Shown here piece by piece: positions 43,596 to 55,100 of a DNA stretch of 64,000 bases; position 1 is the stretch's first letter, and each line of letters begins with the position of its first letter. The DNA comes from Wyeomyia smithii (lineage: Eukaryota > Arthropoda > Insecta > Diptera > Culicidae). The position numbers and the translations under genes are program-made. The notes under the pieces were generated by a model. It saw nothing but the letters and a program-made list of their open reading frames with translations. It was not told the DNA's origin and made no database searches. Location: the NCBI RefSeq assembly GCF_029784165.1, contig NC_073694.1:27786506-27850505 (forward strand), given 5' to 3'.

Positions 43596-43740
43596 ATTTA
43601 TTTTAACGTACTGCACTTGCCTCTTAAAAAGTACTGAATGAAAATCATTTCATTCTACCACCCAGGCAATACAACATCGCGTGTGTGTTACATATATACA
43701 ATGCCACCGAGCGTATTTTCAGTAGCCAATGCTAACACCG

Positions 43741-44245
43741 GCCTTAGGCCCTTGTCATGCAGAATGCGGCGAGACGCGAATAGCGTCGAAACAGTTCGGG
43801 ATTTTCATTGTTAATATTATTGTCGATTGCGGGAGAATTTATCTCGCAAGATGCATGCAAAACGCCGTAGAAGTGTGCGGGTATAACCAATCATGAGGTG
43901 TCTTCTACAAAAAGTGCGCAAATCCAATTTCCGCACTTTTTGTAGAAGATATTACTGCGATTGGACGTACCCGCGCATTTCTACAAGAATTTTTCGCGAG
44001 AAAATTTGTCGCAATCAACAATATTCCTCACCGTGAGAAAAGACACTTGTCGCGTATTGCCGCATACTGCATGGCGAGAGCCTCCCTCAGGCCTCTGTCA
44101 TGCCGAGTGCGGCGCGGCGCGAGCTGCGTCTCTTCTCACGGTGAGGAATAATATCAGCAATGAAGACTCACGCGCGTCAGAGCAGATCCCGAACTGTTTT
44201 GCCGTAGTTCGCGCCGCGCCGCACTCGGCATGACAGAGGCCTCAG
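43741..44245. mobile_element. Fold-back (MITE-like) element nested in the hAT element
   Basis: The arms read inward as ttaggcccttgtcatgc (43744) and, inverted from the right end, gaggcctctgtcatgcc. They continue through gcggcg, acgcgaa and acagttcggga on both sides. The centre is a perfect stem, cttctacaaaaagtgcg at 43903 against cgcactttttgtagaag near 43950. A second stem, cctcaccgtgagaa, lies near 44028 and 44138. It is GC-rich compared with its surroundings and has no ORF that looks real. Confidence 0.75.
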
Positions 44246-44869
44246 TTTCCTACCTATCCCTTCTCTGATGAAGCAGCATTCAATACTTGCGGAGAGTGTA
44301 CAACGTTGTCAAATTTCAACGCTCTCCGTGTTTGCTCTCATCTCTTCAAGTTCACTGACGGAAGTGCACGGAATCAACACTAACACACCGGTCTTGAAAC
44401 CAAAACCACTTGCCACACGCGTAAACGCTCGGTATGTAGATACATAACAATATTGTGTACATTGAAAAGTGCACTGCGCAGAGAGATTTTGGGTCTGTTT
44501 TATGTCTCACGTTCTCATCACTCATTGATTTCCAGAGTTAACTTAAGGTAGAGTGGGTAAAGCATGGTCACATGTATTTTTTCATTTTGTGCACTAGAAA
44601 TGGTACACAGCGAGCAATACTAGTTGATCATTGATACTGTTTGATGGATTTTTTTAGCTTTTGACTTTTGTTTGATATTCTTGAAATCGGCCCCCACCCA
44701 CAACACCTGGTGTAGTGCACGTAGTGCACAATAGGACGAGACGCCACTGTTTTTACGCGGGGAATATGTGCCGCGTAAAAAAACGCATAAATTCCGGAAT
44801 CCGCGTAAAAAAAAACCGCGTAAATTTCGGAATCCGCGTAGAAAAAGCCGCGTAAAAAGCGACCTTAGT

Positions 44870-45960
44870 GTACAAAGAAATATCAATCGATGAAGGATCT
44901 TAACATTAAAATCATGCCTTCGATTAAACTGAAGCCATAATTTCATAACATATCACTGCCAACAGATATTACGATAACTGTTTCTAATAATTTACGCTTT
45001 AACTTTACAGTCAAACCACAAACCACATTACCATTACTGTCACTTGACAACAAAACTTGGCTCTTATAGACCAACTGGTCTGCGCGAAAGCGAGAAAGAA
45101 AAAAAAAGGAGGAAGTTTTTTCAGATTTTGCCTTTGAAGAGGCACGTATGTTTGTTGTAGGACTACATGATGGGTTACAATAATCAATATGTCACTAGAT
45201 AAAAAAATGTTGGTTGACTCTTTCATAAGCCATGACTAATTGGATGACTCGAAATTGTAGATCTCTCGAAGAGTTCGTGAAAGTCTCCTCTCTCACTCAA
45301 TTTATTGACCTCAGGGGCCTATAAACGTCAACATGTTGCCTACCATTCATAAATTCATCACGGCGGTAATATTTCATTTCAAATGCTTACAAAACTTATT
45401 TTATTCATTGAAAGTGCACATTGTACTGAAAACAAATGTTGAGCTCTTGTTTTTTTTTTTTTTTCATCTGAAACGACATTTACTCGAGAATAAGTCTACC
45501 GACAAAATGGGACGTTTACTCTATTACACTTGTTTTAGGGCAAACCAACCAAAAAGTGGGTACCAGAAACGCTGGTACCAGAATCAATGAGTGGTAGATG
45601 GAAAATGTATGGAGTTTGACAGCCACAAGAGCCCCCTGATTGACCTGTAGTTAGGGCATCCTTAACGGTGTTCTTCCTTATCCCGTTTTGCAGTGCTCTA
45701 GCATCACTTTCTACCGTACCTGTCGCTGTTAAGCCGGTGGTGCCCAAGCACAATTGATACGTTGCGGCTGCGTTTACAGCAATTTGACAATTAGTCTATA
45801 TATTCATTGTGTTTGGGCCTTAAACGTGCTAGAGAAACAGTGGTCGGGCTTTCGGTGAGCATCACGCGTTTAAATTTGGCACCACAACAACAGCGTTGCA
45901 AATAGTTTTCGCTCTATGAAACGTCAAATAAAAAAAATAGCAACGACCGGTATAAAATGA
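44870..45960. other. Gene 3 intron remainder, no gene
   Basis: Paralogous in part to the gene 4 intron: ggttgactctt and tcaatatgtc near 45180-45215 match 63345-63390, and gggcatcc near 45655 matches 63469. 45333-45505 is a dispersed repeat. I see no coding exon or RNA gene here. Confidence 0.6.
45333..45505 (+). repeat. Dispersed ~170-bp repeat, copy 1
   Basis: Matches 48322-48500: gcctaccatt, aattcatc, tttcaaatgcttac, ttattcattgaaag and gaaaacaaa.gttgag are shared in order. One copy is in the gene 3 intron and one is between genes 3 and 4. Confidence 0.7.
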
Positions 45961-46088
45961 ATGATGTTAATTATCAATCTCAATTCATTTTTATTTCCTC
46001 CTTTCTACTCTTTTACACAGATTATCGAAGTTAATATTAATCTTTGTTTTTTCTTTCTATACTTTTGTCTCCTGAAAACGCAAATAAG

Positions 46089-47067
46089 GATCAATATGAC
46101 GCAACACATTACGGATCGCCCCTATAAGTGCCTCGTTTGCGAAAAAGGGTTCAGGGTAAAATATTACCTTGCAAAACATATGCCCCTCCACAGTGACGAG
46201 CGACAGCACAAATGCGATATCTGCGAAAAAAGCTTCAAAACAGTACGTAATCTAAATATACACAAAAAGCATCACACAACCCATGAGGATAAACTGCACA
46301 GATGCGAAACTTGCGGGAAAGGTTTCGTGCATCACTACACACTCGTAAACCATTTGAACTGCCACAGCCAACGACGGTACACATGCAACATATGCGGCAA
46401 GGAATACAAACACGCAAATACGCTTAATGAGCACAAGAAGAATCACACAGCCGGTGAGGATGAACTGCACAAATGCGACTTTTGCGAGAAAGATTTCGTG
46501 AGTCGCTTTGCACTCGCACGGCATTTGGACATTCACAGCGATGAGCTACGATACAAGTGCGACATCTGCGGCAAGCAACTTAAGTCAAAAAGAGCTCTCT
46601 ATGGGCACAAAGAAGTTCATAAAGGTAAACGATACATATGTGCCATCTGCGACAAGGAGTGCAAATCAGCAAATTCTCTATCTGATCACATGAAGCATCA
46701 CACACTTGGTAAAGATTCACTGCACAAATGCGGCATTTGTGAGAAAAGTTTCAATTATCGGTCTCAACTCTTAATACATATGTACAATCACACTGACGAG
46801 CGACGGCACAGATGCGACATCTGCGGCAAGGATTTCAAAACAGCAGCTCATCTGTATAAACATAAAAAGTATCACACAACCCATGAGGATGAACTGTACA
46901 AGTGTTCTATTTGCGGGAAAGGATTCTTACATCGCTACCGACTCGTAAAACATTTGAACACTCACAGTGATGATGGTAAGTACAAGTGCGACATTTGCGA
47001 CAAGCAGTACAACTCAAAAGTATGGCTCTACAAGCACAGAGAAGCACACAATGGTCAGCAATCATAA
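46089..47067 (+). CDS. Zinc-finger gene 3, exon 2: 11 C2H2 fingers
   Basis: Acceptor caaataag| at 46088 joins exon 1 in phase 2 as SSRINMTQHITDRPYKC; the total is 1248 bases, 415 aa plus stop. Eleven intact fingers begin YKCLVCEKGFRVKYYLAKH and end YKCDICDKQYNSKVWLYKH. Several have Glu where the family usually has Gly after the second Cys (CEKGF, CEKSF, CEKDF). The exon looks like the gene 2 last exon with nine fingers deleted. An ATG at 46096 could start an exon-2-only protein. The expected role is nuclear DNA binding. Confidence 0.92.
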
Positions 47068-47259
47068 CGAATGCGGCAAAACGGTCTGCACAGTACTATA
47101 CTGGGAAAAAATATAGCCCTAAAACAGCAGTTGGGTCCTAAGGGAAGCGTTCCACCTTGCAACACATATCCCTGTTGCGATGGTCCCTCACAACAATATT
47201 AAAATATCCAAATGTGAAAGATGCAGTTGGTAGTTTCACAAAAAATGCCCTAGTTTTGA

Positions 47260-47880
47260 CATTTTTTTAAATTGTCATTTTTGATTTGGCTGAAACTTTA
47301 CATAGACGTTTGTATAGGCAAAAGATGCCATTTCGTGGTAAGGTACACTGGATTCTTTTTTATGCGATGCGTCCGTGATGTGTGTATTTGTGTTTTTTTG
47401 TGTGTGCTGTTTCTGATATCACATACCACATAAAAAAATCGTGTAATTTAAAATCACGTGAATTACAAATTACAATTATTACAAATATTTTTGGGGTCAA
47501 AACGGTTTGTTCGCCCGGTATGATGTCTTCAGCAAAGTTGTAGATAACTAGTTTGTCTATTCGATAAAAATATTTATTTTGCGAAAAAAAGTTAAAATAG
47601 AAATAAAAAAATAATTTTCTAAAAAAGCTCATTTCTCCAAAATCTATTTTTTTACAAAAACTATAAAAGATTACCTAAACAATGAAACCGGTCGGATCAT
47701 GGAAAAAATATTTGTAATCATCAATACCTTCCCAAAATATCATTTTTCAATAGCTTCTCAAAATTAAGTCGTGTTCCAAAAAATTAAACAAATAGCACAA
47801 AATGGTATCTTTTACCTAAAGAAACATCTATGCAAAATTTCAGTTGAATAAAAAATAGCCGATTAAATTGGTGGCCCGTT
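47260..47880. repeat. Inverted-repeat element in the 3' region of gene 3
   Basis: gaaactttacatagacg then gtataggcaaaagatgccatt near 47290-47332 is matched in inverse complement by aatggtatcttttacctaaag then catctatgcaaaatttc near 47803-47843. The interior is AT-rich without genes. The absence of this segment after gene 2 suggests an insertion. No target duplication was identified. Confidence 0.6.
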
Positions 47881-47967
47881 TTTTTGTGGAATTGCTCAGT
47901 TGTAGAATACGGACTTCTAAAAAATAAGGATGGACTTGCGTAACACTAAGTACTTGCTAGTTTCACA

Positions 47968-47973
47968 AATAAA
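47968..47973 (+). terminator. Candidate polyadenylation signal, gene 3
   Basis: AATAAA in a block (gcgtaacactaagta…caaataaacg) conserved with the signal downstream of gene 2. If used, the 3' UTR would be ~0.9 kb because of the inserted inverted-repeat element. Confidence 0.45.
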
Positions 47974-48042
47974 CGACTGTAGAACCCTCACTATAAACAC
48001 GAATTTTTTTTTCTGTTTTACAACTACATTTTCAGTTTTTCA

Positions 48043-48125
48043 AAACAGGCGGTGTAAAAATGAACGTCTGGACTCGAACCCGCGATCCAGCAAGGTGATT
48101 TACCCATTGAACTCTTGTTGAGATA
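48043..48125 (-). other. tRNA-derived or SINE-like remnant, copy 2
   Basis: Minus strand: ttcaatgggtaaatcacc (D-arm-like) then cgcgggttcgagtcc (T-arm and B-box-like) only ~10 bases apart, so no anticodon arm. Same place relative to gene 3 as 39855-39930 is to gene 2. Confidence 0.42.
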
Positions 48126-48548
48126 TACCCGATCAATCTCAATACCACACAATCCTGCGTTCGCTTACCTCTGATTTTTAGCTCTATACTGTTTGTAAAA
48201 TTACGATTGAAAAAAATCTAATCATTTTGCCTTATATTTAGGGGAGATTTTAAATATTTTTGTTAGAAATCTGTTCTGTGAAATCAGTAGTATCAAATCA
48301 CGAGACATCCGTTTTAAACAGGGAACTGTAAACGTCAAAATTTCGCCTACCACTCATGAATTCATCGTAGCGTCAATATTTCGTTTCAAATGCTTACGAA
48401 AACCATCTTATTCATTGAAAGCGCACATCGTACCGAAAACAAACGTTGAGTTCTTGTTTTTTTATCTATGAGGATATTCGTTCGACAATAAGTCGAGCCC
48501 CTTGGTTTTAAATCAATTTTATTCAATTTTCAAAAAAACATCTGAATT

Positions 48549-48582
48549 AAACGTGATAATTTTCTACAGTGTATCCAATGCT
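48549..48582 (+). promoter_or_regulatory. Distal promoter block of gene 4, stranded by transposons
   Basis: aacgtgataattttctac plus gtgtatccaatgct, as upstream of genes 1 to 3. The proximal part and exon 1 of gene 4 now lie 13.5 kb away, beyond the LINE and LTR insertions. Confidence 0.5.
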
Positions 48583-49242
48583 AAAAATATCAGACTGATA
48601 GGTAAAAGTTATTTACCTACTTTTGATTACCTGTACGGAAGTAATCATTCAGGTGAAATTGAATACCTTGAAACATCAACATCAAAATCTCTATAAAAAT
48701 TTTTGCCCAAAATTAGGTATTCGTATTTTATTGAGTTTTTTTTTTTTAACTCTAATATTTATTTAGGCCCAACCGCGAAGCATAACGGGGCCGAATATCT
48801 TTTGGAGTAGGGAAAAGCCAGCTTGAGTAGAGCCTGTATCCCGACTGCTCCTCCTCAAACAGGCATAAAAACCCTCTCATCTTTTCTCTTTTAAAAATAC
48901 AATTTAAAAATACATGTCATTTAAGCTTACGACTAACATTAACATCAAAGTTTTTCTCTTTATAACTAAATACTAATCCTTACTACTATTCGTTGAGGGT
49001 GATGGTTCCTTATCTCCTTGAAATCAAAATCTAAGTTCGGTGGATCATGTCTCTCAAAAAGAAGCGATGATTCATGTTTCTATAAAAAATATGAACGAAA
49101 GAAAGAAGAAAAAAAAACGGAATTAGCGTGAAACTTTTTAAGATTGTTGTGTTGGGAGAAATCAGGAGAAAAAGCATAGAGATAATCAAATTCGATACTT
49201 GATATCTCTTAAAAAGTCGTAAATGGGTATTACAAGCGCGGG

Positions 49243-49730
49243 TGTGACGTCACACCCTGCGATGAACCCAATGCTCCGTCACGAGCCTTATAATTAAAGT
49301 TAAATGTTGTTCCTAGGAGGGCATAGCCTTCTGCTATGCTTTAGTCAGGCGAAACATTTGGTTCCCTTGACAGAGGACCGCGAACGGCTCTGTCAACACT
49401 CTATGTATCAACATATTATGCCACAGGTGGCAAAGAACTTCGCGCAGCCTTCTGCTGTGCCACCGGCAAACAAACTCGACCAAAATAAACAAGTTTTGTG
49501 TTATAAACAAAACGCCGCCTGTACTTTAGCAGTACTAGATTAGGTTAAGAGATTAGTAAGGTAAACAGAGAGTGGAGGAGGTCTCTCTCTCTGAGTTACC
49601 GGTAGGGTATATTTAAGTAGTGATGTTCGAAAATAAAGTCAGTTAGTCCACCGTTATCTTGTGTATTAATTCCGCGCCAAAGGCGCGTACAGGGATATCT
49701 AGTAGAAGAATTCCCTGGTAGGTTATAACC
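49243..49730 (+). repeat. 5' LTR
   Basis: Starts TGTGACGTCACACC. TATA-like tatatttaag at 49608-49617, an arthropod initiator tcagt at 49639 (31 bases on), and AATAAA at 49632. After the shared end (ggttataacc) the 5' copy continues tacaca, so the true LTR may end TACA and the 3' copy may be short by four bases. The 79-codon ORF inside is not thought real. Confidence 0.9.
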
Positions 49731-50339
49731 TACACACGTGGTGACAGCGCGTGGTCTTTTCCGCGCCATTGAATCTTTTCTTTAATCGGACGTATCTCGG
49801 AAGTCAGACGCGGTCGTAAACTCGGTCGTAGTAATCACGCTAAGGGAGCAAAAAGAAAAAGTAGTGGTTTAAATATCTGTGGTTCAGTGAAAAATGAAAT
49901 AGTTTTTCGGAGTTTTAATCCAAGTAGTGCTCGCGGAGGAAAAAGAGTGTGTTATTTAAAGAAAAAAAAAAGGAAAAAAAAAGAGAACTGACGAAAAAGT
50001 ACTTAACGATTTATCGAGGTCAGCAGCTTGGAAAGTAGTGCTGCTAGTGAAAGAGAAAAAAAAAAAGAAAAACGAAAATCGAGAAAGGACGTTGACAAAA
50101 AGTGTTCTCTTTTCTCGCTTTTTGGCATAGAAGTGAACTGAGTTGGTGGCAAACCCAAGCGAGTGACATTCGTATGCGAGGAAAAGGTGCTGTGTTTTGC
50201 TGCTGAAGACGTCTTGTAAAGTGCGATCGTTTTTTTTTTCATGTAAGTGTCAGTTTCGACGTTGGCAGATATTCGATATAGTGAATTGTCGTATTAAGAA
50301 GGTGCCGAAGTTACGTAGTGGAAATTGAAGTCAACAACG

Positions 50340-50374
50340 ATGACCGGCCCTGTGTCAAGGATACTCGGGTGAGT
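50340..50374 (+). promoter_or_regulatory. Candidate 5' splice site in the LTR element leader
   Basis: A short ATG-led frame is followed by cgg|gtgagt at 50369, a near-consensus donor. A good acceptor, ttatctttcag|, ends at 58063 in the 3' non-coding part. A spliced subgenomic RNA is possible, but no long ORF follows the acceptor. Confidence 0.35.
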
Positions 50375-50444
50375 GAGTCATTTCCTTTTTTATTATGCGG
50401 CATATTGCAAAAGCAGAATAGGTGTTAGACGGTTATGACCATAA

Positions 50445-50846
50445 ATGTCAAGATTAAAAGAGCATAAGGATTATGTCTACCAGGAGTACCATAATCTGAG
50501 CAATAACATAAACAGGCCGAGAACGCGGGCGGCAGTCGCTAATAGAAGAAAATTATTAAGCGACGCCTTAAACGACTTTTCGGAAATTTTAAAAGAGTAT
50601 GAAAATTCGAATTTAACGCCAGAACATTGGAATAGATTAACAGATCAGTACACACTTGTTCAATCGAAAGTGTGTCTGGCATTGAAAATCTTAAATAACT
50701 CGGCGATTGTTCCTGAGCCAAACAGAAATAGAAGATTATCAGAAAATTGTCTTGAGTTTGAGACATCAGATCTTGCAGAAGATCAGTTGGCGAACTTAGA
50801 GCGATCGGTGATTTTTGAAGATCCCCGTTTTCATCGACCCTTGTAG
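50445..50846 (+). CDS. Leader ORF of the LTR element, 133 aa, unknown
   Basis: ATG at 50445. The protein is charged and predicted largely helical (MSRLKEHKDYVYQEYHNLSN at the start, LEFETSDLAEDQLANLER near the end), with no Cys/His motif. It lies 1.3 kb before gag-pol in a different frame context with no LTR-element domain I recognise. Small leader ORFs are known from 412-like elements. It could be a separate small protein or an upstream ORF. Confidence is limited to its being open and codon-like. Confidence 0.45.
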   Translation: MSRLKEHKDYVYQEYHNLSNNINRPRTRAAVANRRKLLSDALNDFSEILKEYENSNLTPEHWNRLTDQYTLVQSKVCLALKILNNSAIVPEPNRNRRLSENCLEFETSDLAEDQLANLERSVIFEDPRFHRPL

Positions 50847-52161
50847 AAACTCAGGAATCAAGGGGTGAGAAGCACACAGTGAATTAACATCTATTGAATC
50901 TTTTTTTTAAAACTGATAGAACAAAAAATTACCAAATATAAAACCATTCAGGAGCTATTGACGATAGAAGAGAACGACGGAGAGATACACATTAGGAGAC
51001 ATAAATGACCTTGGAGACTACATTAGGCGAACTACAATCGTAACAATTCTTCAGTGGTTCGTAATTATAACGATTATCACATCTACTTGGGTCGAGAGGC
51101 CAATTTGTATAAACAATCAATTCGCGCCGCTGCTGCGCGGGTGATTTTATTTCTCAAACGGCTAGCAATAAAACTCTCGGCACGACAAGTGCACGCAAGC
51201 GATTTTCGTTCATTTGCCCAACAAAATAATTAAAGTGGCAGAGCGGGAAGCAAACGGGCGCTAGCAAATCGAATTTAAGAACGCAAACAGATACTCGCAG
51301 AAGTTGCGCACATGGGACTCACCTTAATTATTCTAAGAGAGAGTTTTAGCACACGGGTGGCTACGTCATCGTTAGCAAATATAAAGGGGCAAAGTCGCAT
51401 TTCATTAATGCCCAATAAAGAGCGTGAGAGCGGTAACTACGAATTGCGCGCTCACACGTTGCATACAAAAGTTAGTCAGTTGTACTAATTGTCGGGTACG
51501 CTGTCTCTGTTTATGAATTTTGCAGTGTTATTGCGATCAGCTGTGCCAGCCACGGCCAAGGTCGTATTTTGTAAGCATCAATTTTAATGGCCAATGGTAA
51601 GAACGTTTTGCTACCATACATGGCTTACCAGTAGCGGTGAATTGCTAAGAGGGTAAAAAAAAAATGGATACATCTATAAGCGCAACGCGCGCAGCGATGG
51701 TGACATATCCACCGGAAGAGTAAATAGTAACCGACGGCAGAGATATATAATGTTGGAAGTTTACGTTAAAATATTATTTCATGAATAAGGAATGGCACCT
51801 TACGCCATCTAATGTAACCATTAACAATCTTTGATTAATTTAATTACACTAAATAGAAATGATTTTTTTTAAATAATCATTTAATTACTATGAAAACCTA
51901 AAATTATTTATTTAATTAATAAAGATAAACGTTGAACCGTTGACACTAAATGGTTCGAAACTTGGTGTTCAGATTTTTTGATGGCGCGACGAAGAAATTA
52001 GAGTCGGTCACGCTACGTTATCACATCTGGTCAACAGAATCGTTAGTGATACCTAGAAAAAAAAGAAGAAGGCTACATAAGCCTTATATAGTCTTATAGT
52101 ATTTAGTCCGCAGTACCTTTTATTGTTTTTTATGAAATATATATAAAATTTTATATTTATA

Positions 52162-55100
52162 ATGGAGTACACGTTCCCAAAAGCAGATGCCATGCAGGGC
52201 ATCCCAGAATTTGATGGATCGCTAGACGAACTAGAAGCGTTCGTTTATCATATCGAGCATTTTGCTCAGGAGATACCAGAAGGAGTATCACACGCTCCAC
52301 TGGTTTACATTGTTCTATTAAAACTAAAAGGCAGAGCTGCTGCCGCAATACATCGAATTAACGCAAATGCTTGGCCACAGGTTAAGCAGAATTTAGTAAA
52401 GGAATTTGGGGATATTATACGCATCGAGGCAGTTATAAATCAAGTAGAAACATTGAAACAGGAAGCGAATGAGACCTTTCCTGATTATAAAAAGAGGATA
52501 TTGAAAATTAAGGAGCAAATCGACTCCTACGAAACTAATTGTACGAAGTCATGCATGATAGTTAGTCTCCGATTACATTTTATGGCGGGTTTGTGTGACA
52601 CCGCATTGAAAGAAGCTGCTCAGGGTAAACGAGCATTGAAGTTAGAAGAGCTGCTAGACGACTTAGAAGATTACTACCATGAGCGTTATCACATCGCGGA
52701 AATAGAAAACAGAATACAGGGCCTAGAATGGGTCGAAAGACAGCGCGTTGCGCTTAGACAATTTGATAGTAGCAGAAATATTTTTACAATAAATCACAAA
52801 GACGCTGATTATAGCAACAGCCGTCTTGGAAGAAATGAATATTATAATTACAAAAATAGAGATAGAATAATTTACAGACAAAACAATTATAACAATATAT
52901 GTGGATCTAGCGACGGTAGTCGATCCAAATACATTTATCGCACAGCGCGTTCCTACCGGCGAAGCCAAGGGGACTACGCCCATGGATGGAAATATAATTA
53001 TTATGGTCAAGATCGACCAACTGATAGGAGGTACAGGAATTCGTATACCCGGATGCCTCAGAAAATGCTTATGGTAGCCAACATTAATGAAAGAAGTAGT
53101 AATTTGCAAAAAGAAGGTATTTTGGATCCTGTTGCACAGGAATATTTTAACGAGGATTTAGCAGAAATTTGCGAAGATGTTGACTGGCGGAGATGTACCG
53201 ATGAGCCCAGCAATATAGAAATAGCCGATTGGAGGACCGCATGCAATCACATAAGAGACAACAGTGCTTGTGTGGCTAAGCGAGTATATTACGATGTCAG
53301 AGGGCACTTAATGTTAACCCTACTGGCTAAGCAGAATGTCAAATTTACGTTGAACCTGATCTTAGATACAGGTGCATGTGCGAATATAATTAATGCACGC
53401 ATTGTGAATCTTTTGAATGTACCGGTAAATACACAGGATGTAACCACTTTTGGAGGTATCGGCCAAGACATTGTGCGAACCACAGGTACAATTATGTTGG
53501 ATTTAATAGTCGGAGACTTTTTGATCCCGACGCAATTTCATATATTAGAAAATTTGCCAAGCGACGGATTAATCGGAGCAGAATTCTTAAAGAAGCATAC
53601 GCTTCAAATAGGAAATAATTTTGATTACATAGTGTTCAAGAAACACGGAAACAGAAGTCCGGACGACTTGAGTCCGAGGAGTATGCCCAAAGACGAAGTC
53701 CTTAGTCAACATGTTTATGTGGCAGCCAGAAATAGAGTTATGGTGCAGAACGAGTTGCGAGATACTAGCAACACAGCCCGCAATGAGGCTGACGTAGACA
53801 AAAACGAAATAAATAGAGAGCACCAAACATATCGAAATGAAGAGCCGAAGAACAATTTTCTTGACTCGAAGAAAACTATAATGCCCGAGTTAGATCTTAA
53901 CTCTAGGCTAGATTATGACCTATTAGAACATAAACTAACACCAGAGTCAAAAGGAAATGCAAGAATTGAAAAACTACGGCAAGTGCTGAATTTGGCGCAC
54001 TTGCCTGATAGAGAATTCAGGACAGTGAAGAATATAGTTGAAAGCTATGCAGATATTTTCTTTTTCGAAGGCGACAGGTTAACCACTACTGACGCCGCCG
54101 TACACACGATAGAAACTTCATCGGAGGTGCCTATCAATAAGCGGCAATATAGATTTCCGGAGGCCACGAAACGGCACATTAATAAGGAAATCGATGAAAT
54201 GAGGGCGCAGGGTATTATTAGACCCAGCACTAGTCCCTGGAATGCACCGGTGTTATGTGTACCAAAGAAACCGGATGCTGACGGAAATAAAAGATACAGA
54301 ATTGTGGTAGACTTTAGATCATTGAACGAAGTTACCAAGCCGTTTGTATACCCAATACCTCTTATAAATGAGATATTGGATAATGTTGGAGGAGCAAAAT
54401 ATTTCTCCTCAATTGATTTAAAATCGGGGTTCTATCAAGTCCCGATAGACCGCCGAGATGCGGCTAAGACGGCGTTTTCCACTCCCAAAGGCCACTTCGA
54501 ATTTACACGGATGCCGATGGGGCTAAAGAACAGCCCCTCAACATTCCAAAAACTTATGAATACTGTTCTCTTTGAGATAGGGGACGTGAAAGCTTTTGTC
54601 TACCTCGATGACATTATAGTTTTCGGTGACACTATCACCGACCATAATGATAACTTGCGAAAAGTATTACAAGCTTTGCGCAAACATAACTTAAAAATAG
54701 AACCATCAAAGTGTCAGTTTTTGAAAAAGGAACTGGAGTATTTGGGTCATGTCGTTAATGAAGAAGGCATAAAACCCACCAATGCAAATATTAAGGCCAT
54801 TCAAAGCCTTAAGCCACCCACAAACGTAAAAGGTATAAGGTCATTTCTGGGAACAGTAAATTTTTACGGGAAGTTTATCCCCAACATCGCGGAAAAGCGC
54901 AAGCCGCTGAATGATTTGTTGAAGAAAGACGCTAAATTTGTGTGGGGAAAAGAATGTCAGGAAGCGTTCGAATTCCTTAGAAACGCGCTGATTACAGAGC
55001 CAGTTTTAGTCCGGCCAGATTATCAAGACACTTTCGTTATTACGACAGACGCTAGCAATTATGCTATTGGAGCCGTCCTGTCGAATGAAAAATCCATGCA

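Larger units (their letters stand above)
41199..44749 (-). mobile_element. Complete hAT transposon, 3551 bp
   Basis: Terminal inverted repeats CAGTGGCGTCTCGT (41199-41212 and, inverted, 44736-44749) and an exact 8-bp target duplication tttttacg (41191-41198 and 44750-44757) are the marks of the hAT superfamily. It carries one transposase gene on the minus strand, broken by a single frameshift, and a nested ~500-bp fold-back element near its 5' end. It sits antisense in the intron of gene 3. Confidence 0.93.
41185..44870. repeat. Short palindromic element split by the hAT insertion
   Basis: gtcgctttttacg at the left, and after the hAT element cgcgg with several ccgcgtaaa copies, ending ccgcgtaaaaagcgac. 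The ends are inverse complements (gtcgctttttacgcgg). Rejoined around one copy of tttttacg it is a ~135-bp fold-back. Such ccgcgtaaa palindromes look like a MITE. Its own target duplication is not clear. Confidence 0.55.

Noticed and set aside
48043..48125. Functional tRNA gene on the minus strand
   Set aside because: There is no anticodon arm and no paired acceptor stem; kept only as a tRNA-derived remnant.
49304..49543. 79-codon ORF in both LTRs (also 60489-60728)
   Set aside because: It is identical because the LTRs are identical, lies over the U3 region, and has no domain.
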